The notes under the pieces were generated by a model. That model made no database searches and was not told the origin of the DNA. It saw only the letters and a list, made by a program, of their open reading frames with translations. A stretch of DNA of 64,000 nt from Desulfomonile tiedjei (GTDB lineage: Bacteria; Desulfobacterota; Desulfomonilia; Desulfomonilales; Desulfomonilaceae), in assembly GCA_016218715.1 (NCBI GenBank), contig JACRDG010000112.1, positions 62,001-126,000 of the forward strand, in the 5' to 3' direction. Made by a program: the position numbers and the translations under genes. Below, piece after piece: positions 56,088 through 64,000 of this stretch. Each line of letters starts with the position of its first letter. The stretch's first letter is position 1.

Positions 56088-56945
56088 TTATTTCTTGGCT
56101 CCAGCCGCCTTAAGCTCTTCCATGACCTCAGTGTGTTTCTTGAGAGAAGCCCACATGAGAGCGGTCCTGCCCCCCTTTTCTTCGACATTCACGTCAGCCC
56201 CTCGCTTTACCAGCATTTTGACGGCCGTGGTACGCCCCTGGTACGAAGCAAGCATCAGCGCTGTAGCCCCCGTGTTATCCTTGGCATTGACGTTGGCTCC
56301 CTTGTCCACCAGTAACTCGATCACCGCCGGGTCACCTTGAGGCGCAGCGTACATGAGTGCGGTGAAGCCTTCTTTGTCCTTTGCATCGACATCCGCTCCT
56401 TTCTCCAGCAAACCCCTGGCCACCTCAGTCTTCCCCTTCTGTACTGCTCGGATGAGGGGTGTCGCCCCCTTTTGGTCGCTCTTGTTCACGTCAGCCCCAC
56501 GTTTGAGCAGGAGTGCCACGATCTCCATGTTCCCTTCCAGCGAAGCCCCCATAAGGGCCGTTGATCCGTTGGAGTCCTGTGCGTTGACGTTCGCACCTGC
56601 GTCCAGGAGCGCACCTACGACCGAGGTGTATCCGCGGGAGGAGGCGTCCATCAGCGCACTGATCCCTTTCTTGCACTGCACGTTGACATCGGCGCCGTTT
56701 GCCAGGAACAGTTTCACCATCTTGTCGTCGCCGTTGCTCGACGCGGCCATAAGCGCTGTTATCCCGTTGTCCGCCCGAACGTTTACATCCGCTCCTTCTT
56801 TGATGAGGCGCTCCACGACGGGCAGCTGCCTCTCCACCGCTGCCTTGATGACGGCCACTTCTCTTGCACGCTGGCCCGAGAAATATATGCCCGCGCCCAT
56901 TGCCAGTGCGGCGAGGGCGAGACCTATGACGAGTTTTTGCACCAT
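56088..56945 (-). CDS. Membrane-anchored or exported ankyrin-repeat protein
   Basis: 285 residues from ATG 56945, with GGAG six bases upstream. An N-terminal hydrophobic segment (VIGLALAALAMGAGIYFSG) acts as a signal anchor or signal peptide. About seven regular ankyrin repeats follow (for example GITALMAASSNGDDKMVKLF and GSTALMGASLEGNMEIVALL), more regular than in the gene at 44885. The C-terminus LKAAGAKK resembles LKARGAKE of the 60736 gene, a sign of common descent. Likely a periplasmic scaffold. Confidence 0.86.
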   Translation of the reverse strand: MVQKLVIGLALAALAMGAGIYFSGQRAREVAVIKAAVERQLPVVERLIKEGADVNVRADNGITALMAASSNGDDKMVKLFLANGADVNVQCKKGISALMDASSRGYTSVVGALLDAGANVNAQDSNGSTALMGASLEGNMEIVALLLKRGADVNKSDQKGATPLIRAVQKGKTEVARGLLEKGADVDAKDKEGFTALMYAAPQGDPAVIELLVDKGANVNAKDNTGATALMLASYQGRTTAVKMLVKRGADVNVEEKGGRTALMWASLKKHTEVMEELKAAGAKK

Positions 56946-57442
56946 GAGGATCTCCATACATGACTGTTGAGGGCTGTACCAAAAAAGTATGCGCCGTGGG
57001 AATGCCCGTGGCAACTGTTTTTTGGGGATGAAGTCCGCCTTTCCTCACGACGACAGGTCACTTCGAACCAGCGAGCAAAAGGTAGCCGAAGGATTCGGGA
57101 GGGAAGGGCTTAGGCACCCCTTTTGGCAAATACGGAGTCTCCCTTGGGGTCCCTGCGCTTGGCTCTTCAGTGAGGCCGGCAGCCCCGAAGGGCGAACCCC
57201 GGTCCAGAACCGGCAGTGTTGCAAAAAGACACAGTCGGCTGCAGATTCTTCTTGCCAAGGAGGGTACTATCGGTTCTACTGTAGTTGAGGAAATTTGTCG
57301 GCAAGCATTGTCGGTTCCGCAGGTGTTCGGTCCCGGCCGGAATGAGTTTAGCTCGCATATCGTTTGAATTTCCGGCCACAGAGCGTTTCAATTGTGCCCA
57401 TCGCCTGACCGGTAGGCTGTCCACGCTCTCGGGAAAGTGAAC
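56946..57442. other. Gene-free stretch between ankyrin gene and exported protein gene
   Basis: 497 bases without a supported gene. 57112-57136 (AGGCACCCCTTTTGGCAAAT, then ACGG) resembles the left end of the MITE-like elements (AGTGCACCTTTTCGCAAATACGG), so a decayed copy is possible. No clear promoter was recognised. Confidence 0.35.
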
Positions 57443-58039
57443 ATGGCCGTCAGCCATCAGTTACGCACTCTTTGGGTCACCAGTCTCACCGTACGGCAAG
57501 TAGTCGCAGGGCTTGCGATAATCTCCTGCAGTGTGCTCTTTTCCAGTTCCTCGGCGTGGTGCCGGGAAACCGAGTTCCTGGGGCTCAACCTGGGCATGAG
57601 CCTGGAAGAAGTTCGGGAAGTGTTTTTCAAAGCCGCTATCCCGTTATCTGACGAGAGTTCTGATGTGCTGTCCGCTCCTCGGCCTCCTGCGCCGGCGGAT
57701 GGGGCGAAGCTCATACGGCTGTTTTTTGAAAAGGGGAAATTGAATAAGCTGTCCATCCGCTTCAAACTCCCCCCTCATGAACCGGACGCCACCAACCTCA
57801 TTGCGTTCTTCGAGAAAAGCAAAGCAAGGATTAACAAAGAGCTAGGGCATCCAGCGTACGATGTGGTCCAAATGAAGGCTACAACGCCTCAGGAGCGCTA
57901 CGATTGGCTCAAGCGGGGCCTGGCCTACTATCAGACAATCTGGAAGATCGGCAACGAAGCCAAGGTTATTCTCTGGCTCTACGGAGAAGACGCGGAGGTC
58001 GTCTTGATGGAGACTTACGAGAGCCTGGACAATCAGTGA
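57443..58039 (+). CDS. Exported protein of unknown function
   Basis: 198 residues from ATG 57443 (a GTG two codons earlier is possible); no strong ribosome site is seen. The N-terminus has a long hydrophobic signal peptide (VVAGLAIISCSVLFSSSSAW). The mature part begins FLGLNLGMSLEEVREVFFKA, a pattern found in small periplasmic domains with a G-M-S-hxxVxxxh start, and then has mixed alpha/beta segments. I do not recognise a family. It lies just before the cytochrome pair and may be cotranscribed with it. Confidence 0.65.
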   Translation: MAVSHQLRTLWVTSLTVRQVVAGLAIISCSVLFSSSSAWCRETEFLGLNLGMSLEEVREVFFKAAIPLSDESSDVLSAPRPPAPADGAKLIRLFFEKGKLNKLSIRFKLPPHEPDATNLIAFFEKSKARINKELGHPAYDVVQMKATTPQERYDWLKRGLAYYQTIWKIGNEAKVILWLYGEDAEVVLMETYESLDNQ

Positions 58040-58118
58040 GAGCTATTGGGTGCTCACACCGCGCGTGCGGCATGGGCGTGTTCCGTTCACCCTAGTTATG
58101 CCACGAGGAGGAGCCACC

Positions 58119-59321
58119 GTGAAAAGAAGTCGGAATGCGGGAATGAGTGTCTTGCTGTTGGGTATGACTGTCTTGCTTGGCCTCGCCGGCTGCGAGAAGG
58201 GCAAACCCTTGTCCGAAATGGGCCCGGCCAAGTACGTGGGTTCAGACAAGTGTGCGGAATGTCACAGCCGGATCGCCGTGACGTACCGGAACACCCTGCA
58301 TTCCAAGATCATGCAGGACGCCAAGAAGAATCCCAGAGCGATTCAGGGCGATTTTGTGGACCCCAACCCTCTGGTCGATTTCAAGAAAGAAGACGTGATC
58401 ATGACTCACGGCGTGCAATGGAAGCAGCGCTATGTCGACAAGGACTGGAGAGTCAGGGTCGCGCAGTGGAACTTCGAGGCCGAAACCTGGTCCCCGTACA
58501 ACCCCGACGGATGGAAGAAAGCTGACTGGCGGCAAAAATGTGGATACTGCCATGTCGTGGGGTTCGATCAGGAAAAGCTGACCTGGCACGAGCTGAGCGT
58601 CGGCTGCGAATGCTGTCATGGGCCGGCAGGCAATCATATTGACTCGAAGCTCGAGGATAAGTTCAAGACGATCATCAATCCAGCGACATTGCCCTTCAGG
58701 GCCGCGTCAGATGTGTGCGGACAGTGCCACACGCGAGGCAAGAGCCCAGACGGGAAGTGGGACAACCCCGTTGGCTACAAGGTGGGAGATTACCTGGGCC
58801 CTCAGCACTTTAAAATAGCGGATAAATCCGATATGGCTGCATGGTGGCCCAGTGGGCACGTTAAGCAGCATCGTCAACAATACCCCGAATGGAAAGGGAG
58901 CGCTCACGCGAAGGCCGGCATCGGGTGCAGCACGTGTCACAGCGTGCACGAGGCGAGAACGAAATTCGCCACAACCATGAACCCCAACAACCTGTGTCTC
59001 AGTTGCCACGGCAATGTCAGTACCGATCCCATCAGGGGACATGCTCCCATAGCGGGCGCTCCACAGCATTCGGACTGCATCGGTTGCCATATGCCGCCGA
59101 CCGGGCAAAGCGCGACCAGAGGCGACGAGCGGAGCCATCGGTTCCGGACCATTCCTCCCAGGGTCACGCTGGAATTCGGCCAAGGTGACCCGTCAAAGCA
59201 GCCCAACTCCTGTAACCATTGCCACAGCCACAAGCTTCAGAAGCCCAGCGACCTCCAGAAGGCACTGGAAGACGGCAAGAAGCTGTTGCAGAAGGTGAGC
59301 GCGACCGCTTCACCTCAGTGA
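58119..59321 (+). CDS. Octahaem c-type cytochrome lipoprotein
   Basis: 400 residues from GTG 58119, with GAGGAG about eight bases upstream. A lipoprotein signal peptide ends in LAGC with C25 as the lipidated cysteine. Eight CxxCH haem sites are visible: CAECH (45-49), CGYCH, CECCH, CGQCH, CSTCH, CLSCH, CIGCH and CNHCH. The order and the CECCH motif recall the cytochrome c554/octahaem reductase superfamily. It is probably anchored to the periplasmic side of a membrane and accepts electrons from the NapC/NrfH-like protein encoded 13 bases downstream. Substrate or partner (nitrogen oxide, sulphur compound, extracellular acceptor) is unknown. Confidence 0.88.
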   Translation: MKRSRNAGMSVLLLGMTVLLGLAGCEKGKPLSEMGPAKYVGSDKCAECHSRIAVTYRNTLHSKIMQDAKKNPRAIQGDFVDPNPLVDFKKEDVIMTHGVQWKQRYVDKDWRVRVAQWNFEAETWSPYNPDGWKKADWRQKCGYCHVVGFDQEKLTWHELSVGCECCHGPAGNHIDSKLEDKFKTIINPATLPFRAASDVCGQCHTRGKSPDGKWDNPVGYKVGDYLGPQHFKIADKSDMAAWWPSGHVKQHRQQYPEWKGSAHAKAGIGCSTCHSVHEARTKFATTMNPNNLCLSCHGNVSTDPIRGHAPIAGAPQHSDCIGCHMPPTGQSATRGDERSHRFRTIPPRVTLEFGQGDPSKQPNSCNHCHSHKLQKPSDLQKALEDGKKLLQKVSATASPQ

Positions 59322-59334
59322 GAGAGGTTCTGAA

Positions 59335-59940
59335 ATGGCTGTAGCAAAGACCTTCGGCCTCATCATTGTTGTCGGAGTTATCGTTTTCATCGGTGCGGTC
59401 ACCCTGGGCGGTATGGCTGTGTACTCCAAGCAATCGAGTTTTTGCGCGAGCTGTAAGATCATGCAGACCCGGTACGTGGCCTGGGAGCGATCCACCCACG
59501 CCCGGTCGGTGCATGCAAAGGCGGATTGCATAAACTGCCATTCTGAGCCCGGCATCGTCGGTGAGTTCAAAGCTCACTTGAATGGCGCCCGCTACGTGCT
59601 GGAACGCATGACCGGCGAACACAAGGGAGCGCTCCTCGGAGCGAAAGTCTACACACGGTCCTGCGAAGAATGCCACAAGGTGGGCGATATCTGGAGCAAG
59701 AACCCCGGCCACGAAGTGAATCACAAGGCCCATCTGGCCCACAACATTGATTGCGTTCAGTGCCACCGTGACCTCGCCCATGGGACGCTCCTGGGCGAGC
59801 CGACGGTCCGACCCATGCAGACCTGTGTCGTCTGCCATCGTCAACAGCAGGCGCAGATGTCCGTTTGCGGGAGGTGTCATCCGCCGGTCATGATCAACAA
59901 TCTCTTCCTTGCGTCGAAAACCCTGAAGGCACCTCTCTAG
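59335..59940 (+). CDS. NapC/NirT/NrfH-like membrane cytochrome c, with a CxxCK first haem site
   Basis: 201 residues with one N-terminal membrane helix (about 7-29) followed by six haem-type motifs: CASCK (37-41), CINCH (65-69), CEECH, CVQCH, CVVCH and CGRCH. The first block has the NapC/NrfH context (CxxC-x-x-M) but with Lys where His normally stands. Family members oxidise menaquinol and pass electrons to a periplasmic partner, here probably the octahaem lipoprotein encoded just upstream. GAGAGAGG lies about seven bases before the ATG. The six motifs exceed the four of NrfH. Confidence 0.86.
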   Translation: MAVAKTFGLIIVVGVIVFIGAVTLGGMAVYSKQSSFCASCKIMQTRYVAWERSTHARSVHAKADCINCHSEPGIVGEFKAHLNGARYVLERMTGEHKGALLGAKVYTRSCEECHKVGDIWSKNPGHEVNHKAHLAHNIDCVQCHRDLAHGTLLGEPTVRPMQTCVVCHRQQQAQMSVCGRCHPPVMINNLFLASKTLKAPL

Positions 59941-60735
59941 AGAGGTCGGAGATAGGCTGGGCATTGGAAGAATCGGCGGAGTGCGCGGTATCGTTCCTCG
60001 TGCCTGTGTTCTGGATTGTTCAGTAGAGCCGGCATCTTGCCGGCCGCGTCACCGGCTGTTTCGGTGGGACAGGCATCTTGCTTGTCATTTTCTGAGGGGC
60101 AGATGAGACGCCTGTCTTACCATGGTCCCTGAAACGCGCGACCGCATTTGAGGAACGCGGTTCTTGGACCGGCTCTTCCTCCCTCTCCCGTGGGAGTGGA
60201 ACATCACCGGCAAGATGCCGGCGCCACTGAAAGTCCCTTCCCCGTGGCTGAGGAGCACACGAAGCGCTTTGGCGCTCGTCTTCTGCTTTGAGTCCCCTCT
60301 CCCTCTGAGAGAGGGCTAGGGTGAGGGTCGGCCGACATCACTTTCACATGGCGAAATAGCATGACGTCATGGGAGCTGCCATGGATCTCCTCCGGGAATG
60401 GCTCCGATGGCTTGGACTGGCCTCAGAAGAGTGGCCGACAAGATGCCGGCCCCACTGAACGGCCCCCTTGCGATACAGGCTCGCGGCACTGCCAGCCCGC
60501 GAAATCGCAAACAGACCTGCCACCCGCCAGGCCAAAACCGAGTGTACCGGTCGCGAAATCCTCTCCGGTGTGTCTCGTGAGATGAACCTTGCCTTTTCAT
60601 GGGCCGCGGCATATCCTTCTGACCAATCAAACCCGACCTTCCAACCGGCTCCAGTGGGGCCGGCATCTTGCCGGTCCTTCTGTAAGCCTGTGAGAGCAGG
60701 AAATTGAGACTGTCCGCCAGCCTTCGAGGTTTACC
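59941..60735. repeat. Gene-free region dense in dispersed repeats
   Basis: Holds a degenerate MITE-like core (GGTGGGACAGGCATCTTGC at 60063-60081, complement to about 60121, then ACCGCATTTGAGGAAC near 60141), CTCCCTCTCCC-type hairpins (60178-60198 and 60294-60330), and CCGGCAAGATGCCGGC or its complement at 60027-60045, 60207-60223, about 60431-60450 and 60657-60680. No gene is supported. A GAGG site at the end serves the next ankyrin gene. Confidence 0.6.
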
Positions 60736-62163
60736 ATGCACAGGCCTGGATTCGCTAGCGTTGCATTGGGACTGCTGACCATGGCAGCGATCCTCTTTCT
60801 AGCAGCATGTACCGACCACAGCCAAGCGTTGATGGAGGCTGTTCTGGCCAACGACCCCCGAGAGGTTCAGCGCCTGCTGGACCGAGGGGCTGACGCCAAT
60901 GCAACGCTTAAAGGTGACACCAGTCCCCTTATTTGGGCTGCGAGGGAGGGGCACGCCAATGTGGCGAAAGTTCTCCTCGACATGGGCGCTGATGTGAATG
61001 CAAAGAACAGAATCGGCTTCACGGCCCTGAGAGTGGCCGCCATGGAGGGTCATGCTGAAACGGTGAAGGTGCTTTTGGAAAAAGGCGCTGATCTCAATGC
61101 AGAGAATCAAGATGGTTGGACACCCGTAATGAGTGCTGCAAAGAACGGCCACCTGGAAACGGCGAGGTTGCTTTTGGACAGAGGTGCCGATGCGAGTGTA
61201 AAGAGCCGAAACGGCTACACAGCTCTGATGGCTACGGCAGCGAAGGGCCATCAGCAAACGGTTATGCTGCTTTTGGAGAAGGACACCGACATCAATGCAA
61301 AGGACCAGAATGGATGGACAGCGCTGATGTGGGCTACTGTGAGAGGTCGCATGGAGGTGGTCAGACTGCTTGTCGACAAAGGAGCGGATGTCAAGGCGAG
61401 AGGGCAGAATGGCGCAACGGCCCTGGGAGCGGCCGCGGTCAAGGGTCACTCGGAGATTGCAGCGCTACTTCTCGAGAATGGTGCTGATGCCAACGCGAAG
61501 GACAAAGATGGCTTGACATCCCTGATCTGGGCCGCGCTTCGAGGTCACCTGGAGGTCGTGAGGGTCCTACTCGACAAAGGTGCCAATGTCAACGCAGCAG
61601 GTGAGAATAGCGAGACCGCCTTGATGGCTGCTGCTCAGGAATGCCACATCGGAGAGGCGAGACTGCTCTTGGACAAAGGCGCGAATGTTAATGCAAAGGA
61701 CAAGAAGAATGGATGGACCGCGCTGACGTGCGCCGCCTGTGAAGGATGCCGGGATGTTGTGAAATTGCTGAAAGATAGAGGAGCCCATCTGACCTTGATG
61801 GATGCAGCGTGTCTCGGAGACGTGGGAGAAGTAGAGCGTTTCATGAGAGAGGGATCCAGCGTCAATGCAGCGGTTCCTAATGGGCAGACTCCATTGATGG
61901 GTGCTGCCTGGAGAGGTCACGTGGAGGTGATGAAAATCCTGCTCGACAAGGGCGCTGATATCAACGCGCGGAACAAGGATGGCGAGACCGCCCTGACGGA
62001 GGCTGCCGATGCGGGTCACACGGAAGCAGTAAACCTGCTTCTCGAGAAGGGCTCAGATCCGAATGCGAGGACGGGTAAGGGCATGACCGCTCTGAAGTTT
62101 GCGCAAGAGAACGGCCGCAAGGAGATCGTGGAACTCCTCAAAGCCCGCGGTGCGAAGGAATAG
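60736..62163 (+). CDS. Ankyrin-repeat lipoprotein
   Basis: 475 residues; GAGG lies six bases before the ATG. A lipoprotein signal peptide ends LAAC (C25). About thirteen ankyrin repeats follow, highly regular (GFTALRVAAMEGHAETVKVL, GYTALMATAAKGHQQTVMLL and so on). One break occurs at about 355-380 (LTLMDAACLGDVGEVERFMR), where a repeat lacks its usual start; the ankyrin protein at 44885 has a similar break (MTILAAGMLGEVHEVRKGLE), suggesting common origin. Probably membrane-tethered on the periplasmic side and binding other proteins. Confidence 0.9.
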   Translation: MHRPGFASVALGLLTMAAILFLAACTDHSQALMEAVLANDPREVQRLLDRGADANATLKGDTSPLIWAAREGHANVAKVLLDMGADVNAKNRIGFTALRVAAMEGHAETVKVLLEKGADLNAENQDGWTPVMSAAKNGHLETARLLLDRGADASVKSRNGYTALMATAAKGHQQTVMLLLEKDTDINAKDQNGWTALMWATVRGRMEVVRLLVDKGADVKARGQNGATALGAAAVKGHSEIAALLLENGADANAKDKDGLTSLIWAALRGHLEVVRVLLDKGANVNAAGENSETALMAAAQECHIGEARLLLDKGANVNAKDKKNGWTALTCAACEGCRDVVKLLKDRGAHLTLMDAACLGDVGEVERFMREGSSVNAAVPNGQTPLMGAAWRGHVEVMKILLDKGADINARNKDGETALTEAADAGHTEAVNLLLEKGSDPNARTGKGMTALKFAQENGRKEIVELLKARGAKE

Positions 62164-62275
62164 AACCGATCCGGCCCCGTGGCCCTCACCCCAACTCTCC
62201 CGGAAGGAGAGGGAGCTTTGCGCAGCCGCTTCCGACACCTTCCGGTGAGAATTTCAGGGGAATGAAAAAAAGACC
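62164..62275. repeat. Short spacer with CCCTCACCCC-type hairpin
   Basis: GGCCCTCACCCCAACTCTCC and GGAAGGAGAGGGAG at about 62181-62214: a copy of the dispersed family, directly after the ankyrin gene. It may act as its terminator. Confidence 0.45.
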
Positions 62276-62304
62276 TTGACCTGTCTCCGGGCACCGGGTA
62301 TCAT
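62276..62304 (+). promoter_or_regulatory. Sigma-70 promoter of the DAHP synthase leader
   Basis: TTGACC (62276-62281), 17 bases, TATCAT (62299-62304). Start point near 62311, about 16 bases before the leader-peptide ATG. Confidence 0.75.
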
Positions 62305-62326
62305 AATTGGTAACGAGGTCTAATCC

Positions 62327-62410
62327 ATGATTCATAGCCAGGCACAAAGCGGGCTTCATTCGATTTCTTGGCAGTATTACTATTATTATTGGCAGCCAAG
62401 AGGAGGATGA
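62327..62410 (+). CDS. Attenuator leader peptide rich in Tyr and Trp
   Basis: 27 codons from ATG 62327 to TGA 62408-62410, with GAGG eight bases upstream. After a neutral N-terminus the peptide reads S-W-Q, five consecutive Tyr codons (TAT, TAC, TAT, TAT, TAT; 62375-62389), then W-Q-P-R-G-G. Such a run is the hallmark of a leader peptide whose translation senses charged tRNA. It stands between a promoter and a Rho-independent terminator directly before DAHP synthase, the first enzyme of aromatic amino acid synthesis. The product itself needs no function. Confidence 0.88.
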   Translation: MIHSQAQSGLHSISWQYYYYYWQPRGG

Positions 62411-62451
62411 CGCGCGCTCCTGCGACCTGGTCGGAAAAACATAAAACACGA

Positions 62452-62484
62452 AAATGCGGAGCAAGCGCTCCGCATTTTTTTTTT
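62452..62484 (+). terminator. Attenuator terminator before DAHP synthase
   Basis: Stem ATGCGGAGC (62454-62462) and GCTCCGCAT (62467-62475), extended by A-T pairs, four-base loop, then ten T. The left arm GGAGC can instead pair with GCTCC at 62416-62420 just after the leader stop, forming an antiterminator. When ribosomes stall on scarce Tyr- or Trp-tRNA the antiterminator should form and aroF be expressed. Confidence 0.88.
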
Positions 62485-62495
62485 GGAGGTGCACG

Positions 62496-63509
62496 ATGGT
62501 AGTAGTCATGAAGAAAGTCGCAACGGAAAGTGACATATCGAGGGTCCTGGGCAAGATCGAGAACCTCGGGCTCACTTCCCATCTCTCCAGAGGCAAGATC
62601 CGGACGATTATCGGGGTCGTGGGCGACAACCAGGGCGTTGAGCCGAGCACGTTCGAATCCTGCCCCGGTGTCGAACGAGTGGTCCCGCTGCTCGGCCCGT
62701 TCAAGCTGGCCAGCCGCGACTTCAAGAGCGAGGACACGGTCTTCTCCATCGACGGGGCTCAAATAGGTGGGAAGAAAGTGCTCGTCATGGCCGGCCCCTG
62801 CGCGGTGGAGAGCAAGGACCAGATCGTCGAGACCGCTCTGGCCGTGAAGAAAGCCGGCGCAACAGCACTGCGCGGCGGTGCGTTCAAGCCCCGGACCTCT
62901 CCGTACAGCTTTCAGGGATTGGGCGAGGAAGGCCTGAAGCTCCTGGCCCTCGCGCGGGATGTGGCGGGCATTCCCATCGTCACCGAGGTCGTCACGCCCG
63001 AACAGGTCCCGCTGGTTGCGCAATATGCAGACATCCTCCAGGTGGGCGCGAGGAACGTGCAGAACTTCGCATTGCTCCACGCGGTGGGAGAGTCTCACAA
63101 ACCGGTGCTGCTCAAGAGAGGCCTCATGAGCACCATCGAAGAGTTCCTCCACGCGGCGGAATACGTCCTGAGCCACAACAACCCCCGCGTCATGCTGTGC
63201 GAACGCGGAATCAGGACCTTCGAGACGTACACGCGCAATACGCTGGACATCAACGCGATCCCGGTGCTGAAATCGCTGAGCCACCTCCCGGTGGTGGTCG
63301 ATCCAAGCCACGCAACCGGCAAACGTGAATACGTCACCGCGGTCAGCCGCGCTGCTATTGCCGCGGGCGCGGACGCATTGCTCGTCGAGGTGCACCCCGA
63401 TCCGGAAAACGCAGTCTCCGACGGAGCACAGAGCATCCCTGTGCAAGACTTCCAGGCCTATATGGACGATATGCGCCGCGTCGCCGAAGCCATGGGCCGC
63501 GAAATCTGA
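62496..63509 (+). CDS. aroF: 3-deoxy-7-phosphoheptulonate synthase (DAHP synthase), ferredoxin-like-domain type
   Basis: 337 residues from ATG 62496, with GGAGGT five bases upstream, directly after the attenuator terminator. The N-terminal 70 residues form a ferredoxin-like domain, which in the Thermotoga enzyme binds Tyr and Phe for feedback inhibition. The TIM barrel has [38 protein letters not shown], and [10 protein letters not shown] for phosphoenolpyruvate, erythrose 4-phosphate and metal binding. It commits carbon to chorismate and the aromatic amino acids. Control by both transcription attenuation and allostery is indicated. Confidence 0.95.
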   Translation: MVVVMKKVATESDISRVLGKIENLGLTSHLSRGKIRTIIGVVGDNQGVEPSTFESCPGVERVVPLLGPFKLASRDFKSEDTVFSIDGAQIGGKKVLVMAGPCAVESKDQIVETALAVKKAGATALRGGAFKPRTSPYSFQGLGEEGLKLLALARDVAGIPIVTEVVTPEQVPLVAQYADILQVGARNVQNFALLHAVGESHKPVLLKRGLMSTIEEFLHAAEYVLSHNNPRVMLCERGIRTFETYTRNTLDINAIPVLKSLSHLPVVVDPSHATGKREYVTAVSRAAIAAGADALLVEVHPDPENAVSDGAQSIPVQDFQAYMDDMRRVAEAMGREI

Positions 63510-63537
63510 TCCGCCTGCGTCTTCGGACAGAATTATC

Positions 63538-63580
63538 GGGAGGAACCTTTTTTCAACAAGGTTCTCCCCAGATGATTTCT
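63538..63580. repeat. Dispersed hairpin repeat (copy 5)
   Basis: GGGAGGAACC, T-rich centre, GGTTCTCCCC, then AGATGATTTCT. Closely matches copies at 16933 and 19834. It lies between convergent genes and may terminate both. Confidence 0.7.
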
Positions 63581-63597
63581 GCCAAGGCGGATACGGG

Positions 63598-64000
63598 TTA
63601 CAGCAGATTGCGGAGGTATTCGGCCGCGGCCCGGTCCCAGGAAAAGGTGCGTTGGATGTGGGCTATTCCGTCCACGAGCATGCGGAAATAGAGATCGGGG
63701 TCGTTCCGAGAGAGCTGAACGCCGTCTGCAAGGCTGAAGCGGAGTTCCTCGGCCATGGAACGAAAGAGCGGATAGTTCCTTCGTGCCTCGAGCCTGTCGG
63801 GGAAACCGCCGCTCCTGTCGTACTCCGTCCGGTTGATTGCGGACCAATCGGACCAGGCAGATACCATGCCGTCCTTTTCCCGGAAGAGGAGCCCTGTGGG
63901 GGCAGCGGACACGGAGTGCCAGGCGCGCGCCCTCGACTGAACCGCCCGGCTGCACGACGATACGGCCCGCAGGGGGACGATTTGTTCGAGGATACCGCCG
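63598..64000 (-). CDS. C-terminal part of a protein cut by the right edge (glycosyltransferase-like)
   Basis: The minus-strand frame ending at 63598 is open to the window edge (134 codons). The visible part starts GGILEQIVPLRAVSSCSRAV and ends with the segment FSWDRAAAEYLRNLL. That ending resembles the last helix of glycogen-synthase-like and other GT-B enzymes (FSWxxAAxxYL), but the rest is not diagnostic. A GTG at 63912 could also be a start, giving only 104 residues; continuous coding further upstream argues against it. Confidence 0.5.
   Translation of the reverse strand, partial: GGILEQIVPLRAVSSCSRAVQSRARAWHSVSAAPTGLLFREKDGMVSAWSDWSAINRTEYDRSGGFPDRLEARRNYPLFRSMAEELRFSLADGVQLSRNDPDLYFRMLVDGIAHIQRTFSWDRAAAEYLRNLL

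Overview
The window looks like chromosome of an anaerobic, diazotrophic, deltaproteobacterium-like organism (Desulfobacterota, perhaps near Syntrophobacterales or Desulfomonile; inferred from gene content only). Grounds: a NifI-type nitrogenase cluster, 2-hydroxyacyl-CoA dehydratase and phenylacetate-CoA-ligase-like genes, split glycine dehydrogenase, multihaem cytochromes, a probable selenoprotein, and many dispersed hairpin repeats. No rRNA, tRNA or CRISPR array was seen.

Layout. 1-4.1 kb: hybrid sensor kinase cut by the left edge, then a TerC membrane protein. 4.2-9.9 kb (-): operon of hydantoinase A, hydantoinase B, phenylacetate-CoA-ligase-like protein and a gamma-glutamylcyclotransferase-like protein. 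10-14.4 kb: holA, tatA, a small unknown, an exported YfdX-like protein, a B3/B4-domain protein. 14.4-17.8 kb (-): SDR and two 2-hydroxyacyl-CoA dehydratase subunits. 18-21 kb: GT-C-like membrane protein facing a membrane thioredoxin-like protein whose first active-site Cys codon is an in-frame TGA (probable selenocysteine). 21-27 kb: repeat-rich defence island (helicase-less type IIG/ISP-like restriction-methyltransferase, Mrr nuclease, orphan HicB, MITE-like element). 27-32.6 kb (-): gcvT-gcvH-gcvPA-gcvPB-ldh. 33-34.7 kb: B12/radical SAM protein.

35-49 kb: nitrogen fixation. A near-perfect sigma-54 promoter and a 30-bp palindrome precede nifH-nifI1-nifI2-nifD-nifK-[2Fe-2S] ferredoxin-nifE-nifN-nifB(X). 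nifV and nifA follow on the other strand. NifHDK is the nitrogenase, NifI1/NifI2 its post-translational control, NifB/E/N/V make the FeMo-cofactor and NifA activates transcription; nifS, nifU and nifM-like genes are not here. 49.7-55 kb: three glycosyltransferases and a MacB-like permease. 55-62 kb: exported ankyrin-repeat proteins around an octahaem lipoprotein cytochrome and a NapC/NrfH-like quinol-oxidising cytochrome. 62-63.5 kb: DAHP synthase behind a textbook-style attenuator whose leader peptide has five Tyr codons between two Trp codons. The right edge cuts an open reading frame.

The most notable observations are the Sec-containing thioredoxin-like protein with a bSECIS-like hairpin, the aromatic-amino-acid attenuator, a shared TGTAA-type motif at nif promoters, a CxxCK haem motif in the NapC/NrfH-like protein, and MITE-like elements with about 28-bp terminal inverted repeats.
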